Shown here one piece after another: positions 33,065-42,119 of a stretch of 64,000 nt of DNA. The notes beneath the pieces were generated by a model that was not told the DNA's origin, did no database searches, and saw nothing but the letters and a program-made list of their open reading frames with translations. The stretch comes from Christiangramia sabulilitoris (GTDB lineage: Bacteria; Bacteroidota; Bacteroidia; Flavobacteriales; Flavobacteriaceae): the NCBI RefSeq assembly GCF_007050985.1, contig NZ_VHSF01000001.1, positions 1,302,001 to 1,366,000 of the forward strand. Reading direction: 5' to 3'. How positions within the stretch are numbered: position 1 is the first letter of the stretch; each line of letters starts with the position of its first letter. A program made the position numbers and the translations under genes.

Positions 33065-34494
33065 TGCCTACCAACAAGAAAACAAAAATAGTCGCTACAC
33101 TGGGCCCTGCAACCAGTAGTAAAGATGTCTTAAGAAAAATGTTGCAGGAAGGTGTAAATGTATTCCGAATCAATTTCTCCCATGCCGATTACGAGGATGT
33201 AAAGGAGAGAATCCAGATGATTCGTGAATTAAATGAAGAAGATGGATTTAATGCAGCTATCCTGGGAGATCTTCAGGGTCCTAAACTAAGAGTTGGGGTC
33301 ATGAAAGAGGAGGTGGTTGTTAGCGAAGGTGATGAGATCGTTTTTGCGACCGGAGAAGAATTTAAAGGAACTGCAGAAAGGGTTTATATGAATTACGATT
33401 CGTTTCCCAGGGATGTAAAAGCAGGTGAAAGGATACTTCTTGATGATGGAAAATTAATCTTCGAGGTGGTTACTACCAATAAGAAGAATGAGGTAAAGAC
33501 CAAAGTGATCCAGGGAGGACCGTTGAAGTCCAAAAAAGGAGTAAACCTGCCAAATACAAATATCTCTCTTCCTGCTTTAACTGAAAAGGATGTTAGAGAT
33601 GCCATCTTCGCCTGTGAAATAGGAGTAGACTGGATGGCCTTATCCTTTGTAAGACATGCTGAAGATCTTATCGAGCTTCAGAATCTTATTAAAGAGCATT
33701 CAGAATACAAGATCCCAATCGTTGCCAAAATTGAGAAACCAGAAGGGGTAGAGAACATAGATAAGATCGTTGCTTATTGCGACGGATTAATGGTTGCACG
33801 TGGAGATTTGGGTGTAGAAATTCCTGCGCAGGAAGTTCCTTTAATTCAGAAGAAACTTGTTTTAACGGCCAAAAAAGCCAGAATACCGGTAATTATTGCT
33901 ACCCAGATGATGGAAACCATGATCACCAGTCTTACCCCTACCCGGGCAGAGGTAAATGATGTGGCGAATTCTGTAATGGACGGTGCAGATGCGGTGATGT
34001 TGAGTGGTGAAACTTCTGTTGGACAGTATCCGGTACAGGTAATCCAGAAAATGTCGCAGATCCTGGAAAGTGTAGAAAATTCTCCTTTGATCAAGGTTCC
34101 GCATGAACCTCCACACGTTAAGACAAAAAGATATATCACCAAGGCGGTTTGTTATCATGCAGCGCATATGGCTAACGAGATCAAAGCCAAGGCTATTTGT
34201 ACACTTACCAATAGTGGATATACAGCTTTCCAGATCTCTGCATGGAGACCGGAGGCTCATATTTTAGTATTTACATCCAACAGAAGGATACTTAATCAAT
34301 TAAGCCTGCTGTGGGGAGTTAAAGCTTTTTATTATGATAAGTTTGTAAGTACAGATGAAACCATCGATGATATTAACGATATGGCGAAAAAATATAAATT
34401 CGTGGAAGTTGGCGATTTCGCTATCAATCTTGCGGCTATGCCTATTACCGCAAAAGGGATGGTAAATACCTTAAGAGTATCTGAAATAGAATAG
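33064..34494 (+). CDS. pyk: Pyruvate kinase
   Basis: It makes pyruvate and ATP from phosphoenolpyruvate, the last step of glycolysis. It starts KTKIVATLGPATSS. VFRINFSHADYED binds substrate, and IPIVAKIEKPEGVENID carries the catalytic lysine. GDLGVEIPAQEVPLIQKK and MDGADAVMLSGETSVGQYP bind metal and nucleotide. The 476 residues include a C-terminal allosteric domain. It is co-transcribed with the IPExxxVDY gene and ends at a strong terminator. Confidence 0.98.
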   Translation: MPTNKKTKIVATLGPATSSKDVLRKMLQEGVNVFRINFSHADYEDVKERIQMIRELNEEDGFNAAILGDLQGPKLRVGVMKEEVVVSEGDEIVFATGEEFKGTAERVYMNYDSFPRDVKAGERILLDDGKLIFEVVTTNKKNEVKTKVIQGGPLKSKKGVNLPNTNISLPALTEKDVRDAIFACEIGVDWMALSFVRHAEDLIELQNLIKEHSEYKIPIVAKIEKPEGVENIDKIVAYCDGLMVARGDLGVEIPAQEVPLIQKKLVLTAKKARIPVIIATQMMETMITSLTPTRAEVNDVANSVMDGADAVMLSGETSVGQYPVQVIQKMSQILESVENSPLIKVPHEPPHVKTKRYITKAVCYHAAHMANEIKAKAICTLTNSGYTAFQISAWRPEAHILVFTSNRRILNQLSLLWGVKAFYYDKFVSTDETIDDINDMAKKYKFVEVGDFAINLAAMPITAKGMVNTLRVSEIE

Positions 34495-34516
34495 TACAAT
34501 TAAATTTAAGTATAAT

Positions 34517-34557
34517 AAACCGGGGACATATCAAAGGATATATTCCCGGTTTTTTTA
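34517..34557 (+). terminator. Terminator of pyk
   Basis: AAACCGGGGACATATC pairs with GATATATTCCCGGTTT, with seven T after it. It reaches the stop of the convergent lipoprotein gene and may serve both. Confidence 0.8.
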
Positions 34558-35058
34558 ATGGTGAAAATAACGGTCACCAATATCAAGATCTTCGCGTACT
34601 AAAATATCGGTTATCCTGCGATAAGTATCTCCATACTGCTTGTGCTTGAAAGAGATCTTTAAAGTGTCTTCGGTAAGTTTCAGGACCTTAAAATATTTGT
34701 AATCCTTCTCTGTATTTAAAAGTTTAGGTATGTCCGGACTGCTTATTTTTATAAATGAATTTCCTTCCGGACCTTTTTTAAAATTCCATTTCCCGGTCAA
34801 ATTAGGGCCGCAGTCTCTGGTATCTTCATTATTGTCCTGTACAAGATGGTCTACCTTAAAGGTCTGGCGGTAGGCCATAAAACAAGGCCCCATATTCATG
34901 CGGATATCATCATTATAACGCCGGGCTATCTTCCAGGTTTTCGTACTGTCCCCATGTAAAAGCTGGTTGGCATTATCTGGAAGATGAAATGGTTTTTGGG
35001 AATCGCTGCAAGAAATAAAAGTAAACGCAAGCTGGAGAAAAAATAAACGGTATTTCAT
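34555..35058 (-). CDS. Putative lipoprotein, lipocalin-like
   Basis: The 167-residue protein has a lipoprotein signal (cysteine 17 in LAFTFISC). The mature part (KTWKIARRYNDD... GKWNFKKG ... LKLTEDTLKISF) has the strand pattern of lipocalin-like domains seen in many Bacteroidota lipoproteins. Cysteines at about 59 and 83 could pair. It lies 6 bases downstream of dinB and shares its transcript. Function is unknown. Confidence 0.75.
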   Translation of the reverse strand: MKYRLFFLQLAFTFISCSDSQKPFHLPDNANQLLHGDSTKTWKIARRYNDDIRMNMGPCFMAYRQTFKVDHLVQDNNEDTRDCGPNLTGKWNFKKGPEGNSFIKISSPDIPKLLNTEKDYKYFKVLKLTEDTLKISFKHKQYGDTYRRITDILVREDLDIGDRYFHH

Positions 35059-35064
35059 GAAAAT

Positions 35065-36156
35065 TTAAAACCTGAACTTTAATTGTACAGAGATCTCTTT
35101 ATCGATCTCTTTTGAAACTGCTTTTTCTGTATTTAAATTAGATAAACTGATTCCCAGAAGTCTTACTGAATTCTTCATTTTCTCCTGATATAATAGCTCT
35201 TTTGCAATTTCCAGGATCAGTTCTTTGCGGGCAATATAATAATTTACGGTCTTACTGCGCGTTTGGAGGGTGAAATCACTGTACTTTATTTTAAGAGTAA
35301 CGGTTTTTCCGGCCACTTTACTTTTTTCGAGTCGACGTTCAATCTCTTCTGCTATATTTTTGAGTTTTTCGAGCATAAAAACTTCAGAAGAGATATTCTC
35401 ATTAAAGGTTCTTTCTGCGCCCAGGGATTTTCTTGTTCGGTGAGGTTTGACTTCACTGTGGTGAATGCCGCGTACCACATTATAGAAATGCGAACCGCTT
35501 TTTCCAAAATGTTCGCTCAGGTATTCCTCGGTCTTTTCTTTGAGGTCCTTTCCGCTGAAAATACCCAGCCGATACATTTTTTCTGCTGTCACCTTTCCCA
35601 CCCCGTAAAACTTCCTGATATCGAGGTCTTCAAGGAACTGTAAAACTTCTTCCGGAGGTACTGTTTTTTGTCCGTTAGGTTTGTTCACATCACTGGCGAC
35701 CTTGGCTATAAACTTATTGATAGAAATTCCCGCAGAAGCATTCAGGCCGGTCTTTTCCTTTATCCTGTTACGAATCTGTTTTGCGATAAGCGTGGCGCTG
35801 GGAAGACCCTTTTTATTTTCAGTAACGTCTAAATAGGCCTCATCCAGAGACAAAGGTTCAACCAGGTCTGTATATTCATAGAACACTTCTCTTATCTGCC
35901 CGGAGATCTCCTTATATCTCTCAAAACGTGGTTTTACAAAGATAAGGTCAGGACAGTTCCTTTTTGCAATGACGCTGCTCATTGCACTGCGCACACCAAA
36001 CTTTCTGGCTTCATAACTAGCAGCACTCACTACTCCTCTTTGAGAACTACCTCCAACCGCTACGGGTTTACCCCGAAGTTCCGGGTCATCTAGTTGTTCT
36101 ACTGAAGCGTAAAAAGCATCCATATCGATATGGATAATTTTGCGAAGTTTTTCCAC
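35065..36156 (-). CDS. dinB: DNA polymerase IV (Y family)
   Basis: This translesion polymerase has 363 residues. The catalytic acidic residues are in HIDMDAFYASVEQ (about 9-21) and SLDEAYLDVT (about 103-112). A helix-hairpin-helix thumb (RKFYGVGKVTAEKM) and a little-finger domain follow. The C-terminus QLKFRF could be a clamp-binding-like tail. The start is GTG at 36156. No LexA box is recognised. Confidence 0.95.
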   Translation of the reverse strand: MEKLRKIIHIDMDAFYASVEQLDDPELRGKPVAVGGSSQRGVVSAASYEARKFGVRSAMSSVIAKRNCPDLIFVKPRFERYKEISGQIREVFYEYTDLVEPLSLDEAYLDVTENKKGLPSATLIAKQIRNRIKEKTGLNASAGISINKFIAKVASDVNKPNGQKTVPPEEVLQFLEDLDIRKFYGVGKVTAEKMYRLGIFSGKDLKEKTEEYLSEHFGKSGSHFYNVVRGIHHSEVKPHRTRKSLGAERTFNENISSEVFMLEKLKNIAEEIERRLEKSKVAGKTVTLKIKYSDFTLQTRSKTVNYYIARKELILEIAKELLYQEKMKNSVRLLGISLSNLNTEKAVSKEIDKEISVQLKFRF

Positions 36157-36236
36157 CTTGTAAATTTAGTGAAACTAATTTTCTGCTATATCTGTGGTAG
36201 CAAAATATGCATGCTGGTTTTCAAAAACATAAAACT

Positions 36237-36244
36237 TATCTTTG
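36237..36244 (+). promoter_or_regulatory. Putative -7 box of the NAD(P)-binding protein operon
   Basis: TATCTTTG matches TAnnTTTG 22 bases before ATG 36266. Confidence 0.6.
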
Positions 36245-36265
36245 ATAGAGAAGATATTCACGGCA

Positions 36266-36928
36266 ATGGAACATAAAACGGCAATTATTCTGGGAGCTAC
36301 CGGTTTAACAGGAAGTATACTGTTAGATAAGCTGCTTCGGGATGAAAGATATAGAAAAATAAAAGTATTTACCCGGAACCATGTAGCCCAGAAACATGAA
36401 AAGATCGAGGAGTACCTTATCGATCTTTTTGAACTTCATCAATTTAGTGAACTATTTCAGGGTGATGAGGTATACTGCTGTATAGGGACCACCCAGAGTA
36501 AAACACCAGACAGAGAAATGTACCGGAAGGTTGATTACTGTATCCCGGCCACAGCGGCAAAATTAGCACGTAAGAACAACATTAATACTTTCCAGGTGAT
36601 CTCGGCTATGGGGGCAGATGAGCACAGCAGGATCTTTTATAACCGTGTTAAAGGCGAGATGGAAGGTGCAGTCATGGAACAGGGAATATTGAATACCTAT
36701 ATTTTACAACCTTCTCTAATTAGCGGAGACCGGGAGGAAAGGCGCCCTTTTGAATTTATTTTGAAGAAGATTATGAGTGTTGGTGATCATTTACTGGTTG
36801 GAAATTTGAAAAAATACAGAAGTATTCATCCTGAAACTATTGCAAATGCCATGATCATCCTTGCTAACAGGGAATATCAAAGCGGAAGAATTCAGAATGA
36901 TGAGATTAAAAAAATAGCAGATAGTTAA
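36266..36928 (+). CDS. NAD(P)-binding atypical SDR (TIP30/YbjT-like)
   Basis: This is a 220-residue Rossmann protein. ILGATGLTGS near the N-terminus is the dinucleotide loop. CCIGTTQSKTPD, VISAMGADEHS and FYNRVKGEME resemble the HTATIP2/TIP30 and YbjT-type atypical SDRs, with a YxxxK-like element in YNRVK. A start at 36242 is excluded because the -7 box lies there. Substrate unknown. It leads a run of four genes (CYTH, YciI lipoprotein, DUF5996) with tight spacing. Confidence 0.85.
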   Translation: MEHKTAIILGATGLTGSILLDKLLRDERYRKIKVFTRNHVAQKHEKIEEYLIDLFELHQFSELFQGDEVYCCIGTTQSKTPDREMYRKVDYCIPATAAKLARKNNINTFQVISAMGADEHSRIFYNRVKGEMEGAVMEQGILNTYILQPSLISGDREERRPFEFILKKIMSVGDHLLVGNLKKYRSIHPETIANAMIILANREYQSGRIQNDEIKKIADS

Positions 36929-36935
36929 CTTGATA

Positions 36936-37409
36936 ATGATAGAAATAGAAAGAAAGTTTTTAGTAAAGTCTGAGGATTTCAAGAAGGAGGCTTATAAAAA
37001 GACCTTTTTTGTTCAGGCCTATTTGAATACAGACCCGGAAAGGACAATTAGAATAAGGATTACAGACGATCATGCTTTCATGACCATTAAAGGCAGATCT
37101 ACAGAAAACGGACTTAGCAGATTTGAATGGGAAAAGGAAATACCGGTGAGCGAAGCTAAGGAGTTACTTAAATTATGTGAGCCGGGAAAGATCGAAAAAT
37201 ATCGTTATCTCATTAAGCAGAACGATCATCTGTATGAGGTTGATGAATTCCTTGGAGATAACCAGGATCTTATCCTTGCAGAGGTGGAACTTCAGCAGGA
37301 AGAGGAAGAATTTTCCAGGCCACAATGGCTAGGCGAAGAAGTTACCGGAGATATAAATTATTATAATTCTAATTTAATTAATAACCCTTATAAGAATTGG
37401 AAACAATGA
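36936..37409 (+). CDS. CYTH domain protein (triphosphate tunnel metalloenzyme)
   Basis: The 157-residue protein opens with MIEIERKFLV, the ExExK signature that lines the triphosphate tunnel. It continues with alternating charged strands (RTIRIRITDD, AFMTIKGRS, FEWEKEI, EKYRYLI, YEVDEFLGD, LILAEVEL), as in small bacterial CYTH proteins, many of which hydrolyse inorganic triphosphate. Cyclase activity is unlikely. A TTG start two codons earlier is possible; ATG is preferred. It overlaps the next gene by 4 bases. Confidence 0.9.
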   Translation: MIEIERKFLVKSEDFKKEAYKKTFFVQAYLNTDPERTIRIRITDDHAFMTIKGRSTENGLSRFEWEKEIPVSEAKELLKLCEPGKIEKYRYLIKQNDHLYEVDEFLGDNQDLILAEVELQQEEEEFSRPQWLGEEVTGDINYYNSNLINNPYKNWKQ

Positions 37410-37906
37410 GAAATGTATTAATACTGATAGGTGCTTTGTTTGTTATAGGCTGTGGGGATGAATCTAAACAGGAAAATACAGATTTAATCAGTGCTGAGGT
37501 TAAGAAAGAAACACCAGATAAAGAGGATATCGCCTCTCTGGAAGCGCGGTTAAAAAAGGAGGGATACCAGACTTTTAGTTATAAATCTGGGGATACCACC
37601 TATTTAATGCAGCAATATTTTATGGTATTTTTAAAATCGGGTACCACCCGAAGTCAGGATTCAACAGAAGCTGCTGAATTGCAAAAGAAACATCTGGAGC
37701 ACCTCTCGAGGCTTTATGAAGATGGATATACCAGCCTTACAGGACCTATGGGGGATGATGGTGACATAAGAGGAATTGTTGTTTTTAATACGGCAACTCA
37801 GAAAGAGGCAGATAGTCTGGCCAGGCTGGACCCTATGGTGAAGGCAGGCAGGCTGGAAGTCGAAGTGCATCCCTGGTGGGTTGCTAAGGGCGGCAAATTA
37901 AAATAA
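37406..37906 (+). CDS. Lipoprotein with YciI-like domain
   Basis: The protein is 166 residues from ATG 37406, which overlaps the CYTH stop (ATGA). It starts with a lipoprotein signal (MRNVLILIGALFVIGC). The mature domain has the YCII-related pattern: KKHLEHLSRLYEDGYTSLTG, GPMGDDGDIRGIVVF, EADSLARLDPMVKAGRLEVEVHPWW, including the His and the DP. YciI proteins are usually cytoplasmic, so an exported lipid-anchored form is unusual. Role unknown. Confidence 0.78.
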   Translation: MRNVLILIGALFVIGCGDESKQENTDLISAEVKKETPDKEDIASLEARLKKEGYQTFSYKSGDTTYLMQQYFMVFLKSGTTRSQDSTEAAELQKKHLEHLSRLYEDGYTSLTGPMGDDGDIRGIVVFNTATQKEADSLARLDPMVKAGRLEVEVHPWWVAKGGKLK

Positions 37907-37911
37907 ATATT

Positions 37912-38838
37912 ATGGCTACACATGTATTACCAGATCTAAAGTATACCGGGCACGAAAAGAATAAGCTAACTCTGCATCTGTTTTTTCAGATTATGGGAAA
38001 GATAAGAATGAGTTTTGCGCCCAGGAAAAATCACTGGTGGTACATAACCCTGTATGTGAATGAAAAAGGCTTTACCACCGGCCCGATTTCTATAAATGAA
38101 GGCTTTGATAGCTTTTCTATCACGATGAATATTCCTGAGCATAGGGTGGAAGTATTCCATAGTGCCGGCGATCTAAGGTCTTTTCGCCTGGAAAAGAATT
38201 TAAGTGTGGCAGATTTTTATAACTACCTGTGTAGTATTCTGAAAGAACTTGATATTGTGGTAGGTATTAAAGCCGAACCTTATGAATTAAATATGAAGAA
38301 AAGGTTTTCAGAAATTGTAGAATATGAACATTACCATAAAAAATATACAAATACCTATTGGAAAACTTTTCTATGGATAAGTTCAGTATTTAAGGAATTT
38401 AGCGGAAGGTTTTATGGTAAAACCTGTCCTGTCCATTTATACTGGCATTCTATGGACCTTGCCGTAACCAGGTTTTCCGGGAAAAAGGCGCCAGCAATGG
38501 ATGCAGATGCCAGTATTCCCAATAAAGATGCCTATAGCCATGAATGTATAAGCTTTGGATTCTGGGCCGGAGATGAAAATATGCCCGAACCTGCTTTCTA
38601 TTCCTATACCTTCCCATCACCCGAGGGTCTTGAAGAACAAAAATTAGAGCCGGAAAGTGCAAATTGGATCATGAATAATGGAAGTCCCATGGCAGTACTC
38701 ACCTATGCAGAGCTTCAAAAACAGGATGAACCGAAAAAGGTTTTACTGGAATTTCTGGAATCTGCTTACCAGGCAGGTGCCTGGCTGGCAGGATGGGATA
38801 TTGAGCATTTCAATGTACCCGGTTTAAAAGAGCTTTAG
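37912..38838 (+). CDS. DUF5996 family protein
   Basis: This 308-residue soluble protein begins with a segment typical of DUF5996 (LHLFFQIMGKIRMSF, NHWWYITLYV, GFTTGPI). It later has PVHLYWHSMDLAVTRFSGK and a C-terminal helical region. No catalytic function is established. It is 5 bases after the YciI lipoprotein and convergent with trx (4-base stop overlap). Confidence 0.82.
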   Translation: MATHVLPDLKYTGHEKNKLTLHLFFQIMGKIRMSFAPRKNHWWYITLYVNEKGFTTGPISINEGFDSFSITMNIPEHRVEVFHSAGDLRSFRLEKNLSVADFYNYLCSILKELDIVVGIKAEPYELNMKKRFSEIVEYEHYHKKYTNTYWKTFLWISSVFKEFSGRFYGKTCPVHLYWHSMDLAVTRFSGKKAPAMDADASIPNKDAYSHECISFGFWAGDENMPEPAFYSYTFPSPEGLEEQKLEPESANWIMNNGSPMAVLTYAELQKQDEPKKVLLEFLESAYQAGAWLAGWDIEHFNVPGLKEL

Positions 38839-39131
38839 ACAGATTCGATCATATTTTTGATCTCCTCTTTCGGCAAAACTCCAGATTTTCGCCACATTTG
38901 ATTTCCATTCTTAAAAAGGATCATGGTGGGAACTCCGCGAACCTGATATCTCGAGGCCAGTGTCTGGTTCTTATCAACATCTATTTTAACAATTTTCACT
39001 TTATCACCAAGATCTTCCTTCACCTGTTTGAGGATTGGAGCCAGGGATTTGCAAGGTCCGCACCAATCAGCATAGAAATCTATGAGCACAGGTGTTTCGC
39101 TATTAATTATTTCGTTGAAGCTACTTTTCAT
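38835..39131 (-). CDS. trxA: Thioredoxin
   Basis: The 98-residue single-domain protein has the redox motif WCGPCK (around residue 28-33) in DFYADWCGPCKSLAPIL and the cis-proline in VRGVPTMILF. There is no signal peptide, so it is cytoplasmic. A TATCTTTA element at 39152-39159 is a weak promoter candidate. Confidence 0.94.
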   Translation of the reverse strand: MKSSFNEIINSETPVLIDFYADWCGPCKSLAPILKQVKEDLGDKVKIVKIDVDKNQTLASRYQVRGVPTMILFKNGNQMWRKSGVLPKEEIKNMIESV

Positions 39132-39193
39132 AGGTACTGAATTTTGAATTCTAAAGATAATAATTAGCCATGAGGATAATATTTAAAGGCTGG

Positions 39194-40042
39194 TTAAAAA
39201 GTACCGGTAATCCCTATTCTTCCCAGGCCTACATTCATTTTCCAGCTGATGGGCTTCTTTTTCTCATAACCATAATCCCGTTCAAAACTTAAATACTTAT
39301 CTATAGTGTCTACCACAACCACACTAATGGCGAGGCTCAGCCCAACATCTGTAAGCCAGTGAGCACCATCCCAGAGTCGGGAAACCGGGGAGATCAATCC
39401 AACACCAATTAAACCGGCCCGTAAGAAAGGATTTTCGAATTGTTTGGATAAGGCATATAAAGTGGTAAAAGCAAGAATGGTATGCCCAGAAGGGAAAGAA
39501 TGAAAATCACCTTCATTGCTGAATGGTTTAAAACTACCTTTTCCTTCCCCGGCTCCTGGCCGGGCGCGACCTACAACAGTTTTGGAGATAGACTGAATTA
39601 TGCCGGAAGCTGTGGCAGCAGAAATCATTAATACCCCAGTCTTCCTGATTTTTTCATTTTTGGTAAATAGCCCGGTGAGGTAAACCGCTCCGGTAATACC
39701 GTAATTATTCTGTGGACTACCAAAATACCAGCCAAAATCACGCACCACTCCAGGTACATCTTCTTTCTGATCTATAAAGTAATCACTGGTTTCCTCATCA
39801 AATATATAAAGAAAGGCAGTTCCTGCAACTACAGCTCCCGCAGTAATAAAATCGTCTTTCTGCCATTTCAATGGCGCAGTATAGGTTCTTTTAATTCCAC
39901 CCAAAGCGCTGGAGCCATCATACTTTAAAAGCTCCCATGTAGTCGGGATGCTGTCCTGCTCAACCAGGCCCTGGGCTAGTAACGGGCGCGATAAAACAAG
40001 ACTTAGAATTAAGAATATGCAGAGCAGTAATTTTTCTTTCAT
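39194..40042 (-). CDS. PAP2-family phosphatase
   Basis: The 282-residue protein has a signal peptide (ends near PLLAQG) and several hydrophobic segments. The lipid phosphatase triad is complete: KTVVGRARPG, FPSGHTILAF and SRLWDGAHWLTDV (His nucleophile with Asp). The motif side should face the periplasm. It may dephosphorylate undecaprenyl-diphosphate or other lipid phosphates; not resolved. Confidence 0.9.
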   Translation of the reverse strand: MKEKLLLCIFLILSLVLSRPLLAQGLVEQDSIPTTWELLKYDGSSALGGIKRTYTAPLKWQKDDFITAGAVVAGTAFLYIFDEETSDYFIDQKEDVPGVVRDFGWYFGSPQNNYGITGAVYLTGLFTKNEKIRKTGVLMISAATASGIIQSISKTVVGRARPGAGEGKGSFKPFSNEGDFHSFPSGHTILAFTTLYALSKQFENPFLRAGLIGVGLISPVSRLWDGAHWLTDVGLSLAISVVVVDTIDKYLSFERDYGYEKKKPISWKMNVGLGRIGITGTF

Positions 40043-40240
40043 ATTAGATATTCAGGCAAATATTTGGGACGATGGGTCATTTCGAGCCCACGTCTGTAGA
40101 TTTTTGTTATATCCAATTCATCATTGTCAGGCATCCAGACCCTTTTTTATAATTATCACTAAAATAAAGTGATTTGAGAATTTTACTTGCCCAATATTGA
40201 TCTCTCCCAAATCCACATGTGAGAAATCACAGAAAGCAGT

Positions 40241-41305
40241 TTACTTCTTTTCGTTTTCGCTGTATAATCCCATGGTAAGTTCTCCATTTTTGTTCATGGC
40301 AGCGCGGTACATGCCAGAGGTATTGAATTCCATAGCCACATTCCCCTGGTGATCTATCGCAATGATACCTCCATTTCCGCCAAGTTCAGGCAATTTTTTC
40401 TGAATGACTTCCTGTGCCGCTTCCTGCAGAGTAACACCTTTGTACTCCATCATTGCTGAAATATCATAAGCAACCACACCCCTGATAAAGAACTCTCCCC
40501 AGCCGGTGCTGGAAACCGCACAGGTTTTATTGTTGGCATAAGTGCCTGCGCCAATAATCGGGGCGTCTCCAATGCGATTATATTTCTTGTTGGTCATCCC
40601 TCCGGTGGAGGTGCCGGCAGCCAGGTTTCCATATTTGTCCAGGGCAGCGCATCCTACTGTTCCAAATTTCTCGTCTTTGATAAATGGATCGTAAAAAGCA
40701 GTTTTGTTATTTTTTTCTTGCTCACGATCCCTTACCCTTTCCATGGATTTGTAGCGGTTTTCGGTATAGAAATATTCAGGATCTACGATCTCCAGACCCT
40801 GTTCCTCTGCAAATTGCTCTGCTCCCTTACCTGCCAGCATCACGTGTTCTGAATTTACCATCACCTCATAGGCCAGGTTTATTGGGTTTTTTACGTTAGT
40901 TACCCCGGCGACCGCACCGGCATTTAAAGTTTTACCTTCCATAATGGAGGCATCCAGTTCATTTTTTCCTTCATTGGTAAAAACAGCTCCTTTAGCCGAA
41001 TTGAACAACGGGCTGTCTTCCATGATATTGATGGTTCTTTGCACGGCTTCTAGGGCTGTGCCACCATTTGCAAGAATTTCATGCCCGGTTCTTATGGCTT
41101 CCTCCAGTTTTATCTTATACGCCTGTTCCAGCGAGTCGCTCATATTTTCCTTCTTTATATTACCGGCGCCGCCATGCAGAACAATTCCAAAATCAGGCAG
41201 GCTATCCTCCTGAGTGGCAATCTCCGGTTGATTCGCAGATAAATCCCGGTTTTCTTTACATGCAAGCAATAAAAGTAGGCTGAATAGGTAAAATATGTTT
41301 TTCAT
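40241..41305 (-). CDS. Isoaspartyl peptidase/L-asparaginase (Ntn hydrolase), lipoprotein
   Basis: The 354-residue plant-type asparaginase family member has a lipoprotein signal (LLLLAC, cysteine 16). The precursor self-cleaves before T216 in FGTVGCAALDKYGNLAAGTSTGG, which becomes the nucleophile. IVLHGGAGN at 41-49 and IGDAPIIGAGTYANN are further signatures. It would degrade isoaspartyl dipeptides outside the cytoplasm. It appears to be transcribed alone. Confidence 0.93.
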   Translation of the reverse strand: MKNIFYLFSLLLLLACKENRDLSANQPEIATQEDSLPDFGIVLHGGAGNIKKENMSDSLEQAYKIKLEEAIRTGHEILANGGTALEAVQRTINIMEDSPLFNSAKGAVFTNEGKNELDASIMEGKTLNAGAVAGVTNVKNPINLAYEVMVNSEHVMLAGKGAEQFAEEQGLEIVDPEYFYTENRYKSMERVRDREQEKNNKTAFYDPFIKDEKFGTVGCAALDKYGNLAAGTSTGGMTNKKYNRIGDAPIIGAGTYANNKTCAVSSTGWGEFFIRGVVAYDISAMMEYKGVTLQEAAQEVIQKKLPELGGNGGIIAIDHQGNVAMEFNTSGMYRAAMNKNGELTMGLYSENEKK

Positions 41306-41352
41306 GTTGGATTTTTTGAAACCTGAAGGTACTAAAAAGTTTAAATTTAACT

Positions 41353-41448
41353 GCGCCAGCGATAGAAGTGGAAAGCCCGCAGGAGCCTTTAGGCGACGAG
41401 GACTTGCAACAGATAGCGCGGTACCCTTATTTAAGGGTAGGCGCCCCC
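41353..41448. repeat. GC-rich structured intergenic repeat, copy 2
   Basis: It has the same order as the element at 9730-9806: GCGCCAGCGATAGAAGTGG, an internal arm, then GATAGCGCGGTACCCTT with AAGGGTAGGCGCCCC, where TACCCTT/AAGGGTA pair. Intergenic, between the asparaginase and 3-hydroxyanthranilate dioxygenase genes. Confidence 0.6.
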
Positions 41449-41516
41449 ATAGATATTAAGATTATACTTGGACTTTTCTAAAAAGTAATGATTAATTTTA
41501 GTGAAAATTAGAATAT

Positions 41517-42059
41517 ATGCCGGTTAATGAGCCTTTTAATTTAAACAAATGGATTGAACAGAATCGTGATTCTTTGAAACCTCCTGTGGGAAACAGGAAT
41601 CTTTATAAGGAATCTGGAGATTATATCGTGATGGTCGTAGCAGGCCCAAATGCCCGCAAAGATTACCATTATAATGAAACCGAGGAGCTGTTCTATCAAC
41701 TGGAGGGTAATATAAAGGTTCATATACAGGAAGATGGCAAGAAGAAAACCATGCATTTAGGTCCCGGTGATATGTATTTGCACCCGGGAAAGATGCCGCA
41801 TTCGCCAGAAAGAGGAGAGAATTCAATAGGACTGGTGGTAGAGCGAAAGCGAATAGGAGAATCTGGCAAGGACGGGTTATTATGGTTCTGTGATAATTGC
41901 AATCATAAATTATACGAGGTGTACTTCCCGCTGCAGGATATTGAAACCGATTTTTTAAAACATTTCAGGCACTTCTACAATAGTGAGGAACTACGAACCT
42001 GCGATAATTGCGGGGAGGTCATGCCGGTTGATCCAAGATTCATTTCTAAAGAGGAATAG
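41517..42059 (+). CDS. 3-hydroxyanthranilate 3,4-dioxygenase
   Basis: This cupin enzyme opens the ring of 3-hydroxyanthranilate in the kynurenine pathway (quinolinate/NAD or tryptophan breakdown). Iron ligands are H51, E57 and H95 (DYHYNETEELFYQ, GKMPHSPERG). A second rubredoxin-like iron site uses C125, C128, C162 and C165 (FCDNCN, TCDNCGE), typical of the bacterial enzyme. The 180 residues fit. Other kynurenine genes are not in the window. Confidence 0.94.
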   Translation: MPVNEPFNLNKWIEQNRDSLKPPVGNRNLYKESGDYIVMVVAGPNARKDYHYNETEELFYQLEGNIKVHIQEDGKKKTMHLGPGDMYLHPGKMPHSPERGENSIGLVVERKRIGESGKDGLLWFCDNCNHKLYEVYFPLQDIETDFLKHFRHFYNSEELRTCDNCGEVMPVDPRFISKEE

Positions 42060-42073
42060 CGGTTTATTTTTCC

Positions 42074-42081
42074 TATTTTCG
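42074..42081 (+). promoter_or_regulatory. Possible -7 box of the ALDH7 gene
   Basis: TATTTTCG, one base off TAnnTTTG, 46 bases before the ATG. Confidence 0.35.
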
Positions 42082-42119
42082 CAACAACTACACAAATTAA
42101 TCGATAAAAACGCAAATTA

